A stretch of 38,133 bases of DNA. Source: Microcaldota archaeon (GTDB lineage Archaea; Micrarchaeota; Micrarchaeia; Micrarchaeales; Micrarchaeaceae). Positions 6,897 through 14,140 of this stretch are shown one piece after another; positions within the stretch are counted from its first letter, which is position 1; each line of letters opens with the position of its first letter. Location: positions 1-38,133 of the forward strand of contig DAHXLY010000012.1 of assembly GCA_027365735.1 (NCBI GenBank), in the 5' to 3' direction. Under the pieces are notes generated by a model that was given only the letters and a program-made list of their open reading frames with translations, was not told where the DNA came from and searched no databases. The position numbers were made by a program, and so were the translations under genes.

Positions 6897-7211
6897 TTAC
6901 TCCTTTGCTTTTTCTGCGGTGTTTTCTGCAGCTTTTTCTAGATGGATGACCGGTACGATCAGCGTCCGGTATGCGTCCATCGTCCTGACCTTCACGGCGT
7001 AGGACTTCCCCCTCTGTTCCGTGACGATGCCGACCTTGCCCCTGTATCTCGGGTGCGGGATGTCGCGGGTGTTTCCCTTCGGGACGATCACCACCTTGTC
7101 CCCTACCTTTATGTCCTTTATGTAGTCGTTCACACTCAGCTCGCTCGGCTTATGGTGCCTTGCCAGGTGGCGGGACCTTCCCATGAAGAGCCCGTGGGAT
7201 CTCTTTGTCAT
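6897..7211 (-). CDS. rpl21e: 50S ribosomal protein eL21 (L21e)
   Basis: 104 aa. The sequence fits the family: start MTKRSHGLFMGRSRHLARH, then VGDKVVIVPKGNTRDIPHPRYRGKVGIV and GKSYAVKVRTMD, with an Ala/Glu/Lys tail. A TATA palindrome ATTTATAAAT at 7254-7263 gives its own promoter, which rules out the much longer in-frame extension to 7478. In many archaea eL21 precedes rpoF-DUF655 in one operon. Here it is on the opposite strand, converging on DUF655 with 4 bp between the stops. Confidence 0.92.
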   Translation of the reverse strand: MTKRSHGLFMGRSRHLARHHKPSELSVNDYIKDIKVGDKVVIVPKGNTRDIPHPRYRGKVGIVTEQRGKSYAVKVRTMDAYRTLIVPVIHLEKAAENTAEKAKE

Positions 7212-7253
7212 GAACATCAACTGAAAAATCAGCAATACCATTCTGTCGTGGAT

Positions 7254-7263
7254 ATTTATAAAT
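7254..7263 (-). promoter_or_regulatory. TATA box of eL21
   Basis: Perfect 10-bp palindrome ATTTATAAAT, just after the stop of the upstream gene and about 47 nt before the eL21 ATG. It implies a leader of about 20 nt. The same palindrome recurs at 28319-28328. Confidence 0.55.
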
Positions 7264-7267
7264 CTTG

Positions 7268-7687
7268 CTATGTGAGCCTCTGAGGTATTGCATTTGGTCC
7301 AATTATGGGCAGCCCCTTGAGCTCCCTCTGCTCTACAAGATCCGCCGCGCGGAGGACTGCCGGCACTTCTGCGTCCCTGTCCTGGAAGAGGAGCTGGACA
7401 ATCTTCTTTATCGCCGCCTCCATTATCTCCTTCCTTATCTCCTCTGCCCTCAGGTCGTCGTATCTCTTGAATGCCCACTTCTGGATGCTCTTTATGAGCT
7501 GTTCGTTGTAAAGAAACATTGTTAAGACCTGCTCATATTTGCTGGCTAAATGATAGCGTATAGAATAAGATATTATCGCATCGTGTATCGCATCCGAAGC
7601 CCTACCGTACTGCAAAACGAACTTCTCGCAGTTCTTCAAATCGTCGAACACGCCAGGGGTTTTTGCGTTGACAGCCTTTGTCACCAT
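7268..7687 (-). CDS. Hypothetical all-helical protein upstream of eL21
   Basis: 139 aa from ATG 7687; further in-frame ATGs lie at 7693, 7702 and 7705. The minus-strand TATA element TATAAATA (7710-7717) is centred 26 nt before 7687, which supports a leaderless start there. The protein is predicted mostly helical, rich in Tyr, Arg and Ile, with FDDLKNCEKFVLQYGRASD and RKEIMEAAIKKIVQLLF. No family recognised. Its neighbourhood with eL21 suggests a role linked to ribosome or RNA metabolism, but this is only context. Confidence 0.65.
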   Translation of the reverse strand: MVTKAVNAKTPGVFDDLKNCEKFVLQYGRASDAIHDAIISYSIRYHLASKYEQVLTMFLYNEQLIKSIQKWAFKRYDDLRAEEIRKEIMEAAIKKIVQLLFQDRDAEVPAVLRAADLVEQRELKGLPIIGPNAIPQRLT

Positions 7688-7709
7688 GGTCATGCTTCCC
7701 ATCATCAGA

Positions 7710-7717
7710 TATTTATA
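7710..7717 (-). promoter_or_regulatory. TATA box for the 7268-7687 gene
   Basis: Minus strand GTTATAAATATC, centred 26.5 nt before ATG 7687. This spacing is typical of leaderless archaeal genes and decides between four in-frame ATGs. Confidence 0.6.
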
Positions 7718-7776
7718 ACTTTAATTTCCAGGACACAGGCAGAGAGCTTTAGGGTTGGGCGAGCGTGAAACAGCCT

Positions 7777-7939
7777 AAAACGTTTTCTGACGATAACATA
7801 AACGTTATCTGTCATAATCGGCATAGATTTATATAGATATGAGTCTAATTACTTAGCGCGCGCTTAGGCGTGTGTTATAGACGCTTATTCTGTAACAACC
7901 CTATTCTCATCCACCCGGGGCGTATGGATAACATACGCC
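7777..7939. promoter_or_regulatory. Palindrome-rich intergenic region with TATA box and possible small RNA
   Basis: No ORF is supported here. Visible elements: a 10-bp palindrome AAAACGTTTT (7777-7786); an inverted repeat GATAAC/GTTATC (7792-7797/7804-7809); a canonical plus-strand TATA TTTATATA (7828-7835); a 10-bp palindrome AGCGCGCGCT (7855-7864); an AGGCGT/ACGCTT hairpin just after it; and an 8-bp stem GGCGTATG/CATACGCC with 5-nt loop (7919-7926/7932-7939) followed by TTTT at 7946. A plus-strand transcript from about 7858 to 7950 would contain both hairpins. Confidence 0.35.
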
Positions 7940-7968
7940 TCACCCATTTTGACCTTTGAGCGTGAGCC

Positions 7969-9108
7969 CTACCTGCCGGGCGGCCCAGACATTGAGTTGT
8001 TGTTCCCGCGCGCAATCCTGTTCAGCAGAAATATCGCCATCAGGATTAAAACCACACCGATCACCGTGGCAGACAGCCCTGAGGGAGGAGGGGAGCCGCC
8101 CGCGCCGCCGTTTGGAGCGCTGTTTGGCTGGGTCCTGACCGAACTGTTGGATATCCGTGAGACGGTGCCCTGCAGCTGCTGGAGCACTGTCGGAACACCA
8201 GACAGCCTTATCGTCTCATTGTAATTGGGCTCGCCTATCGCGACAGTCGCGTTGCCGTTCTTTCCATAGGAGGCGAGATCTTCAGCCTGCTCTGCCGTGT
8301 CGCTGCCGAAAATCCCGACAGCAGGGAACGGATGCAGTGTTCCGTTGGCCAGGTAGCCCATCCAGAGCGTTGCGTTCGTGTTGGAGAATGTGGCCAGCTC
8401 CCCGTCGTTGCCGCCGCCGAAAACTAGCTCTGAATCGTAAAAATTGACCGAGTTGGCGCTCTGGTTATTTATCACGGGCGTATTGTAATATGGGGTGACA
8501 AGCATGTAGGCGCTTGATGCGGAGATATTGAAAGTCAGGTTGTCGTAGAATTGGTATGCACCATACGCCGCATAACCCATCCGCACGATTGGCAGGCCGC
8601 GGAAGAGCTCCACCTTGATGATTGGGATAAAGTAAACCGGAAGAGTATAATTTACGGTTTCGTTTGGACCGTACGCATAATACGTGGAGTTGGTCACGTT
8701 GCCGCGGCCGAAGACGGTTTGGTTTGAGAGGTTTGCGGTGACGTTGCTCATGTTCCATACGTTGTCGACGAGGTTGTAGGTGTGGTTGCTTGTATTGAAT
8801 GTTATCACGTTCTGCAGCCAGTAGGTATAGTTGCGGCCGCTCAGCGCGTTCACCTTCATCACCGTATTGAGCTGCAGCGAGGCCCCATATTCGGAGTAGT
8901 TCTGCGACGGGGTCCCGTTGTATGCAGATATCTTGTTTATTTTTGCAAACCCGACGATCTCGTTTGTCGCAATCTGGTACGGACCGCTGTCGCCCGACAT
9001 ATTTGAAAGGCCATAGCTGGCTATACCGACAGGCAGCGCGGCGCTGAAGTTCAAACCAGACAACGGATTTACCAGCCCAGCGGCGGCTGGCGCGCCGACC
9101 GCAAGCAT
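7969..9108 (-). CDS. Thermopsin-like (peptidase family A5) cell-surface protein
   Basis: 379 aa from the first ATG. The body resembles thermopsins, acid proteases of acidophilic archaea: PVGIASYGL, YGASLQLNTVMKV, YTYWLQNVITF and NLVDNVWNMSNVT in the family order. Asn-X-Ser/Thr sites are dense, and a C-terminal membrane helix (GVVLILMAIFLLNRIA, about 350-365) with a basic tail would anchor it outside the cell. The ATG falls inside a signal peptide: the frame continues upstream as KSYIPLAAVFIF back to an ATA codon at 9150, directly after the trmI stop. True translation probably begins at a non-canonical codon between 9133 and 9150. It is last in the topA-trmI unit. Confidence 0.75.
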   Translation of the reverse strand: MLAVGAPAAAGLVNPLSGLNFSAALPVGIASYGLSNMSGDSGPYQIATNEIVGFAKINKISAYNGTPSQNYSEYGASLQLNTVMKVNALSGRNYTYWLQNVITFNTSNHTYNLVDNVWNMSNVTANLSNQTVFGRGNVTNSTYYAYGPNETVNYTLPVYFIPIIKVELFRGLPIVRMGYAAYGAYQFYDNLTFNISASSAYMLVTPYYNTPVINNQSANSVNFYDSELVFGGGNDGELATFSNTNATLWMGYLANGTLHPFPAVGIFGSDTAEQAEDLASYGKNGNATVAIGEPNYNETIRLSGVPTVLQQLQGTVSRISNSSVRTQPNSAPNGGAGGSPPPSGLSATVIGVVLILMAIFLLNRIARGNNNSMSGPPGR

Positions 9109-9150
9109 GAAAATGAAAACAGCAGCAAGCGGAATGTAGCTTTTATTTAT

Positions 9151-9717
9151 TCAAGCACCCTTTTGGGCGAACACAAGGTACCCCGTGTGCCATACGCCTT
9201 TCGTAGATGGCCGGACACCCTGTTCCCTGACGAGAATGTCGCGCTCTATGTTCTCTAGCGTTATTATGTTCTTGAACTCCAGCTTCTCAAGCGCCTTTAC
9301 GAACTCCTTCACTTGTTCGGTGTGCGGCATGTACCCCGCCACGAACCCGCCCTCCTTCAGCGCCTTGTGGACGTTCTTCAGCGCCTTGTCCGCATCGGGG
9401 ATGTCAATTGTGATTATGTCAACCTCCTTCTCCGGAAGGCTCTTTATCACGTCTCCGCTCTTTATTGTCAGGTTGTCCAGCTTTTCGTTATCGCGGTTTC
9501 GCTCCGCGATCTTTATGAACTCCTCGCGAACGTCGTAGCTGACGACCTTCTTCGCAATCCTCGCCAGGGTCACGGCAAGCCAACCGCTTCCTGTACCGCA
9601 GTCGACGCAAAAACTCTCCTTGTTGACCCCGGTGTACGCGATGATCGGGCCTATGTCCTTCGGCAGAATCACCTGCGGACCTCGCTTCAGCCTTCGGTAG
9701 TGCGGTGGTATGAACAT
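9151..9717 (-). CDS. trmI: tRNA (adenine-N1)-methyltransferase, TrmI-like
   Basis: 188 aa, shorter than the usual ~250 aa TrmI. The class I SAM-binding motif VDCGTGSGWLAVTLA is at about 38-52, with the acidic motif II end SYDVREEF and the catalytic-site segment IDIPDADKAL (family DLP.P), followed by GGFVAGYMPHTEQVKEF. TrmI proteins make m1A57/58 in the T-loop of tRNAs. The N-terminal pre-barrel is reduced to HYRRLKRGPQVILPKDIG, a family hallmark. ATG 9717 overlaps the topA stop in a TGATG arrangement, indicating translational coupling. Confidence 0.82.
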   Translation of the reverse strand: MFIPPHYRRLKRGPQVILPKDIGPIIAYTGVNKESFCVDCGTGSGWLAVTLARIAKKVVSYDVREEFIKIAERNRDNEKLDNLTIKSGDVIKSLPEKEVDIITIDIPDADKALKNVHKALKEGGFVAGYMPHTEQVKEFVKALEKLEFKNIITLENIERDILVREQGVRPSTKGVWHTGYLVFAQKGA

Positions 9718-11936
9718 CAAATCATCGGCGGCTCTTCCGTTTTCTTTGCCCTCTTGGCCGCGGGCTTCTTTGCGGGCGCTTTTGGCTTGACCGCCGCCCT
9801 CTTCTTTGCCTTTGGCTTTTCGGCGGCAACAGTCTCCTCTGCGGGCTTCTCGGCGGACTTCTCCAGCGCCTCCTTGTCGGCGGCCCTCTGCTTGTTTTCG
9901 CCGTAGCTCTTCCAGTTCTTCTTCGTTATGCAGGTGGAATCGAGGTCCATTTCGAACGGACGCATTCCCCTCCTGATGACCTTGATGAACGGAGTGTGGC
10001 AGTGCTCACACACAACCCCGGTCGGTATTATAAGCGCACCCTGCGGCAGGGAATATGTCTGCGTGCACTTCGGGTAGTTGTTGCATGCGACGAACTGCTT
10101 GCCCATCTTCGACCTCCTAATCACCAGGTCCCCTCCATCCTTCGGGCACTTTCCGATTATGCTGCTCTCCTTCAGACCCTTCCTCATGGAGACGGCGAGC
10201 TGCTCCTTGTTCTTGTCGAACTGGGCTATCGCCTCGAGCAGCATCTTCTTTCCCTCATCAATCACCTCTTCTTCCTTCATCTTGCCCGCCGAGATCTTTT
10301 CCATGTCCTCTTCTAGCTTCCTGGTGGTGTTCTCGTCCACAATCATGCTGACGTTCTTCGAGAGAGCATCGAAGACGCTCATTCCGAACTTGGTGACCAT
10401 TATGTTGCTCTGCCCCTCGAGGTACCTCCTCCTGAAGAGCGTGTCGATTATCTGCGCCCTCGTCGCCTTCGTCCCTATATCACGTTTCTCGAGCTCGGAT
10501 ATCAGGCCCGCTTTTGTGTAGCGCTTCGGCGGCTGGGTCTCGAGGTCTTTCATCTCCACCTTCGAGACATTGACTTTGGCTCCCTTCTTGAAGTCGGGCA
10601 GCATCCTTTCATCGATCTTCGCATAAGTGTAATACTCCAGCCACCCCGGCGTGACGATCCTTGAGCCGTTCGCGGAATACTTCTCGCTGCCGACCACGAC
10701 CACGACCCTTGCACGAGCAACCGTCGCATGCTCAGCGAAGCATGCAAGGAACCTCCTGACTATCATGTCGTACAGCTTTGCCTCGTATTGTGACATCGCC
10801 CCAGGCAAGACGCCGGTCGGGAATATTGCAGGGTGGGCTGCGTCCTCTTTTGCGCCCTCGAGCGGTTTGAACCTTTTCTTTGAGACGAGCTTGCCGGCAA
10901 TATCAGAGTATTGCGGGTTCTTTGCGAGCGCAGATATTATTTTTGGCAGCCCGAGCGACGCGGGGAGTTTCTGCGATGAGGTGCGGGGGTATGAGGTGTA
11001 TCCCTTTTCGTAAAGCGACTGTGCGACCGAAAGCGTTACTGACGGATCGTACCTGAGCGTCCTGCTTGCCTCCAGCTGGAGCGCGGTAAGATCGAACGGC
11101 GGGTATGGGTGCACCTGCTGCTCCCTCAGTTCGACCTCTTCGACCACGGCGTCCTGTTTGTGGGCCTCGGTTTCCTTGAACGCCTTTGTGGCGACGGACT
11201 TGTCGAATATGTCGCCTTTGGTGTTGGCAAACTCAACCTCATGGGCGTTCATGAATATCCTCCAGAAGGGCTTCGAGACGAACTTTGTGATTTCATTCTC
11301 CCGCTCCGCAAGGATCGCCAGTGACGGACCCTGGACCCTCCCTATGCTCAGCATCTCCCTGGTGCTGCCGCCGTGGACCGCGTATGTGAGCGCGCGACTC
11401 AGGTTGATTCCCCAGAGCCAGTCCAGCATGTGCCTAGCCTCGCCGGCGGAGAAGTTGTTGATGTCGAGCGGCATCTGGTGCTCGTACGACTCCTTTATGT
11501 CCTCTTCCGTAGTGGTGGAGAACTTCATTCGCGTTACGTTGTCCTTCAGCTTGCCGCTGTTGAGCTCCTTGATTATGTTGGTCCCTATCACCGTTCCCTC
11601 TATGTCGAAGTCGCAGGCGTTCACGAACTTCTGGCACTTGTTCGCTATGTTCTTCAGCGTGTCAAGGTACGCCTTGGTGTGGTCGGACTTCTTCCCCACC
11701 TCATGAGATGGTGCCCACTCCACATTCAGGACAGGATATCCGCGCTCCTTGCCCGACTGCCTTATCGTAAACAGGTGGCCCACGGCGGCGGCGATATAGG
11801 TGGCCCCTTCCTTTGTCGTTATCTCATAATAGCCGATCCCATCCGGGCTTTCCTTCCTCTTTGCCGCGGATCCGCCCAACGCGGCGGCTATCCTGTTCGC
11901 GACGCTAGGTTTTTCTGCGATGATTAGTGTGTTCAT
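9717..11936 (-). CDS. topA: DNA topoisomerase I (type IA, archaeal)
   Basis: 739 aa from ATG 11936 (MNTLIIAEKPSVA, the family start; a GTG nine bases upstream adds three residues). The TOPRIM domain has IIAEKP and the acidic NACDFDIEGTVIG motif. The catalytic tyrosine is Tyr316 in KGYTSYPRTSSQ. Two C-terminal zinc-ribbon segments follow: CPKDGG...CNNYPKC and CEHC...C. The last ~50 residues are Lys/Ala/Pro-rich and resemble a histone tail, probably adding nonspecific DNA binding. It relaxes negative supercoils by single-strand passage. It heads the topA-trmI-thermopsin unit, with a small membrane protein gene 18 nt upstream. Confidence 0.95.
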   Translation of the reverse strand: MNTLIIAEKPSVANRIAAALGGSAAKRKESPDGIGYYEITTKEGATYIAAAVGHLFTIRQSGKERGYPVLNVEWAPSHEVGKKSDHTKAYLDTLKNIANKCQKFVNACDFDIEGTVIGTNIIKELNSGKLKDNVTRMKFSTTTEEDIKESYEHQMPLDINNFSAGEARHMLDWLWGINLSRALTYAVHGGSTREMLSIGRVQGPSLAILAERENEITKFVSKPFWRIFMNAHEVEFANTKGDIFDKSVATKAFKETEAHKQDAVVEEVELREQQVHPYPPFDLTALQLEASRTLRYDPSVTLSVAQSLYEKGYTSYPRTSSQKLPASLGLPKIISALAKNPQYSDIAGKLVSKKRFKPLEGAKEDAAHPAIFPTGVLPGAMSQYEAKLYDMIVRRFLACFAEHATVARARVVVVVGSEKYSANGSRIVTPGWLEYYTYAKIDERMLPDFKKGAKVNVSKVEMKDLETQPPKRYTKAGLISELEKRDIGTKATRAQIIDTLFRRRYLEGQSNIMVTKFGMSVFDALSKNVSMIVDENTTRKLEEDMEKISAGKMKEEEVIDEGKKMLLEAIAQFDKNKEQLAVSMRKGLKESSIIGKCPKDGGDLVIRRSKMGKQFVACNNYPKCTQTYSLPQGALIIPTGVVCEHCHTPFIKVIRRGMRPFEMDLDSTCITKKNWKSYGENKQRAADKEALEKSAEKPAEETVAAEKPKAKKRAAVKPKAPAKKPAAKRAKKTEEPPMI

Positions 11937-11954
11937 CCAAACCACGGAAGTGGC

Positions 11955-12188
11955 CTATCTGGACCTCCTTCCACGCTTTCTCGATCGGGGCGATGACGCC
12001 GGTGCTGCCGAGGAGCCTGGCTCGAGTTTCCTTATCCTGTCCCACGTGTAGAACGAGACTACAGCCGCAACAACGAAAATCCCGTAGAATATGATTCCCG
12101 CTCCATTAACTATAAAAACTATTATTGCCAATACCGTCAGTACCACTATGAGGGCAGACAGCCATACCTCGGTTGTTATTTTTGCCAT
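11955..12188 (-). CDS. Small two-helix membrane protein with basic tail
   Basis: 77 aa. Two adjacent hydrophobic segments (about 9-30, LSALIVVLTVLAIIVFIV, and 31-48, GIIFYGIFVVAAVVSFY) are followed by a Ser/Pro/Arg-rich cytoplasmic tail (SPRSRKRGRRSR). The basic tail could contact nucleic acid or the membrane surface. No family recognised. It is 18 nt upstream of topA on the same strand and only 18 bp from the divergent transporter start at 12207. Confidence 0.6.
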   Translation of the reverse strand: MAKITTEVWLSALIVVLTVLAIIVFIVNGAGIIFYGIFVVAAVVSFYTWDRIRKLEPGSSAAPASSPRSRKRGRRSR

Positions 12189-12206
12189 GAGAGCACCGGT
12201 GAATTC

Positions 12207-12566
12207 GTGAATATATATTTAGTCATATTTATAACCCTTGTTGCGGCACTGGTCGCCTCGTTTTCCCAGCTCGCGTACAAAAAGGGCCTCACTTCCAAGC
12301 TCGGCAGCATGCGCGAGGCGCTGATGATGTTCAGGAAAAGGCAGATCCTCATGGGTCTGGGCGGCTATATCGTGAGCCTGCTGGTGTACCTTTACGCCCT
12401 CGCAAACGCACCACTTTCGGTGGTATACCCGACCTTCGCAAGCACATTCATTTTCATAACATTGCTCTCAAGGCACCACCTCAAGGAGCGGCATGGAATC
12501 AGGCGGACCGCGGGGGTGCTGTTGATATTTGTGGGCATAGCGATAATCGCGCTTTCGATTGGATGA
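12207..12566 (+). CDS. Half-size EamA/SMR-like transporter subunit 1
   Basis: 119 aa with four predicted transmembrane helices (about 3-24, 48-67, 72-90, 100-118). Helix 1 carries ASFSQLAYKKGL and helices 3-4 hold the VVYPTFASTFIFITLLS and GVLLIFVGIAII patterns of the drug/metabolite transporter superfamily. GTG start: the hydrophobic helix begins within three residues, so no other start fits. A second four-helix gene follows immediately, so the pair probably forms a heterodimer like paired SMR or ArnE/ArnF flippase subunits. Substrate unknown. Confidence 0.75.
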   Translation: MNIYLVIFITLVAALVASFSQLAYKKGLTSKLGSMREALMMFRKRQILMGLGGYIVSLLVYLYALANAPLSVVYPTFASTFIFITLLSRHHLKERHGIRRTAGVLLIFVGIAIIALSIG

Positions 12567-12570
12567 GACG

Positions 12571-12897
12571 ATGGGAAAGATGGAAAACCTTGGACTGCTG
12601 CTCGTTTCGACACTGCTAGGAGCGATTGGGCAACTATTGTTCAAGTACGCGTTCAACAACCCCGCCATGCTGTTGGTTTGGCTGGTGGCCGGGCTTGTCG
12701 CATACGGGATTTCCACACTTCTCTACATAATGGTCCTGAGCAGGGTCAACCTGAGCTGGGCATACGGAATAGGAGGATTGAGCTACATCTTTGCGACGAT
12801 CCTCGCCTATACCGTGCTGATGGAAAACATCCCGCCATTGAGATGGGCAGGGGTGGGGGTAATATTTCTAGGTGTTCTGCTGATAGGCTGGAGCTGA
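12571..12897 (+). CDS. Half-size EamA/SMR-like transporter subunit 2
   Basis: 108 aa with four predicted transmembrane helices. The first has LLGAIGQLLFKYAF, paralleling SQLAYKKG in the partner; the third and fourth have SWAYGIGGLSYIFATILAY and WAGVGVIFLGVLLIG, typical of the EamA/SMR fold. ATG 12571 is 5 nt after the partner's stop; an in-frame TTG at 12559 overlaps it. Co-transcribed with subunit 1. Compare family members that export drugs, polyamines or flip lipid-linked sugars; the sequence does not decide between these. Confidence 0.75.
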   Translation: MGKMENLGLLLVSTLLGAIGQLLFKYAFNNPAMLLVWLVAGLVAYGISTLLYIMVLSRVNLSWAYGIGGLSYIFATILAYTVLMENIPPLRWAGVGVIFLGVLLIGWS

Positions 12898-12904
12898 GAA
12901 AGAG

Positions 12905-13471
12905 CTACTTTATCTCGAGCTTCTTTACCTCGACCTTGTTGAGGTTTGCTATGTGACCCAGCTTAGCCTGCAGTTCGCCCTGGAACTTGCCCTCTATCAC
13001 GGCGGTGACAGCGGCATCGAGATCGGTTTCCTTGAAGTAGTTGTTGGTGAACAGTTCCATTTCCTTCCTGACGCCGACAATCTTGGTGTGCGCAGCCCTT
13101 TGGCGCGTTATTACAATGAGCTTTACTACGACGTTTGTTCCATCGCGCGTGACGACGGGTATGACCGCGTCTGATACGCTCCTGTACCTCCTTACGAACG
13201 AGCGGATGTAGTTGGGAAGCAGCTCGAGCTTCACCAGCTTTGTGGTGACCGCCTCGCCGCTGACGTCGATTACCTTCAGGAGCGCGTTGGTATAAGCATG
13301 TGAAGGGTTCTTCGTGAGCTGGTCGAGGCTGACGGTTATGGTCCTGCCCATCACCGCCTTTTCATCGTTGCCCGGCATCTCTCCCACGACCGCGTCGTTG
13401 AAGACCTTTGGTGCCCTGACCGCGAACCACTTCTTGAGCTTCCACTTGTCCAAACCACGTGCTGTTGCCAT
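12905..13471 (-). CDS. rps3ae: 30S ribosomal protein eS1 (S3Ae)
   Basis: 188 aa, normal for archaea. Family patterns: WKLKKWFAVRAPKVFND near the start, GRTITVSLDQLT, YIRSFVRRYRSVSDAVIPVVTRDG and the IVITRQRA segment. It sits at the mRNA exit region of the small subunit. Its ATG overlaps the uS15 stop by one base (TAATG), so the two are translationally coupled. Confidence 0.93.
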   Translation of the reverse strand: MATARGLDKWKLKKWFAVRAPKVFNDAVVGEMPGNDEKAVMGRTITVSLDQLTKNPSHAYTNALLKVIDVSGEAVTTKLVKLELLPNYIRSFVRRYRSVSDAVIPVVTRDGTNVVVKLIVITRQRAAHTKIVGVRKEMELFTNNYFKETDLDAAVTAVIEGKFQGELQAKLGHIANLNKVEVKKLEIK

Positions 13472-13941
13472 TACGCCTTACCCTTTATAAGTAGCTCCGC
13501 CTGCTGCGGGTCGTACTTCCAATCCGCTGGCAGGACGCTCTCTCTTACGTAATATTTGGTCAGCCTCCAGATCTTGGATTCGACCCTCTTAAGCCTGAGT
13601 CCGTTGTACTTGTCCTGCTTGTTCTTCGTCAGATGGTTCCTCATCATGACGGCCGTTCTCATCAGATCCATCAGGTCAGAGGGAATCTGGCCTAACATCT
13701 TCTTTGATGCAAGCACGTCCGTAAGCCTGACTCCGAGGAATTGCCTTATGTATGGAACGCCATGTTCCCTCTTCAGCCTTTCACCGATCAGCGCTGGGCT
13801 CATGCCCTGCTTTGCATACTTTACAATCAGCTCCTCAATCTGGTCCTTTGTTATAGTCGCACCTTCCGGTATCCTGCCTATCTCGACGACAGGCTTTCTC
13901 GACTTCGCATTTCCGTGGCCGTTGCCATGCATTCTTGCCAT
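13471..13941 (-). CDS. rps15: 30S ribosomal protein uS15
   Basis: 156 aa, the longer archaeal/eukaryotic form (bacterial S15 is ~89 aa). The archaeal N-terminal extension with EELIVKYAKQGMSPALIGERLK and GVPYIRQFLG precedes the conserved core (MMRNHLTKNKQDKYNGLRLKRVESKIWRLTKYY). Binds 16S rRNA in the central domain. First gene of the uS15-eS1 unit, divergent from valS. Confidence 0.94.
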   Translation of the reverse strand: MARMHGNGHGNAKSRKPVVEIGRIPEGATITKDQIEELIVKYAKQGMSPALIGERLKREHGVPYIRQFLGVRLTDVLASKKMLGQIPSDLMDLMRTAVMMRNHLTKNKQDKYNGLRLKRVESKIWRLTKYYVRESVLPADWKYDPQQAELLIKGKA

Positions 13942-14140
13942 TAATTCACGCTACTGCAAGACAGAAAAAAAGACGGTTGTCTTTCGCTTGCTGATGCCAA
14001 GAGGCCAGAACGCCGCTCGGCAATAGATATCTTGCAACAACCTTTATATTCATTTCCTTTTTAGCCCTTTCGCTACCGGTGGAGAAGCGGTGGAGAGCGG
14101 GTAGAAAAGGGATATTAAAGTAGCGGTGCAAACCTATCTC

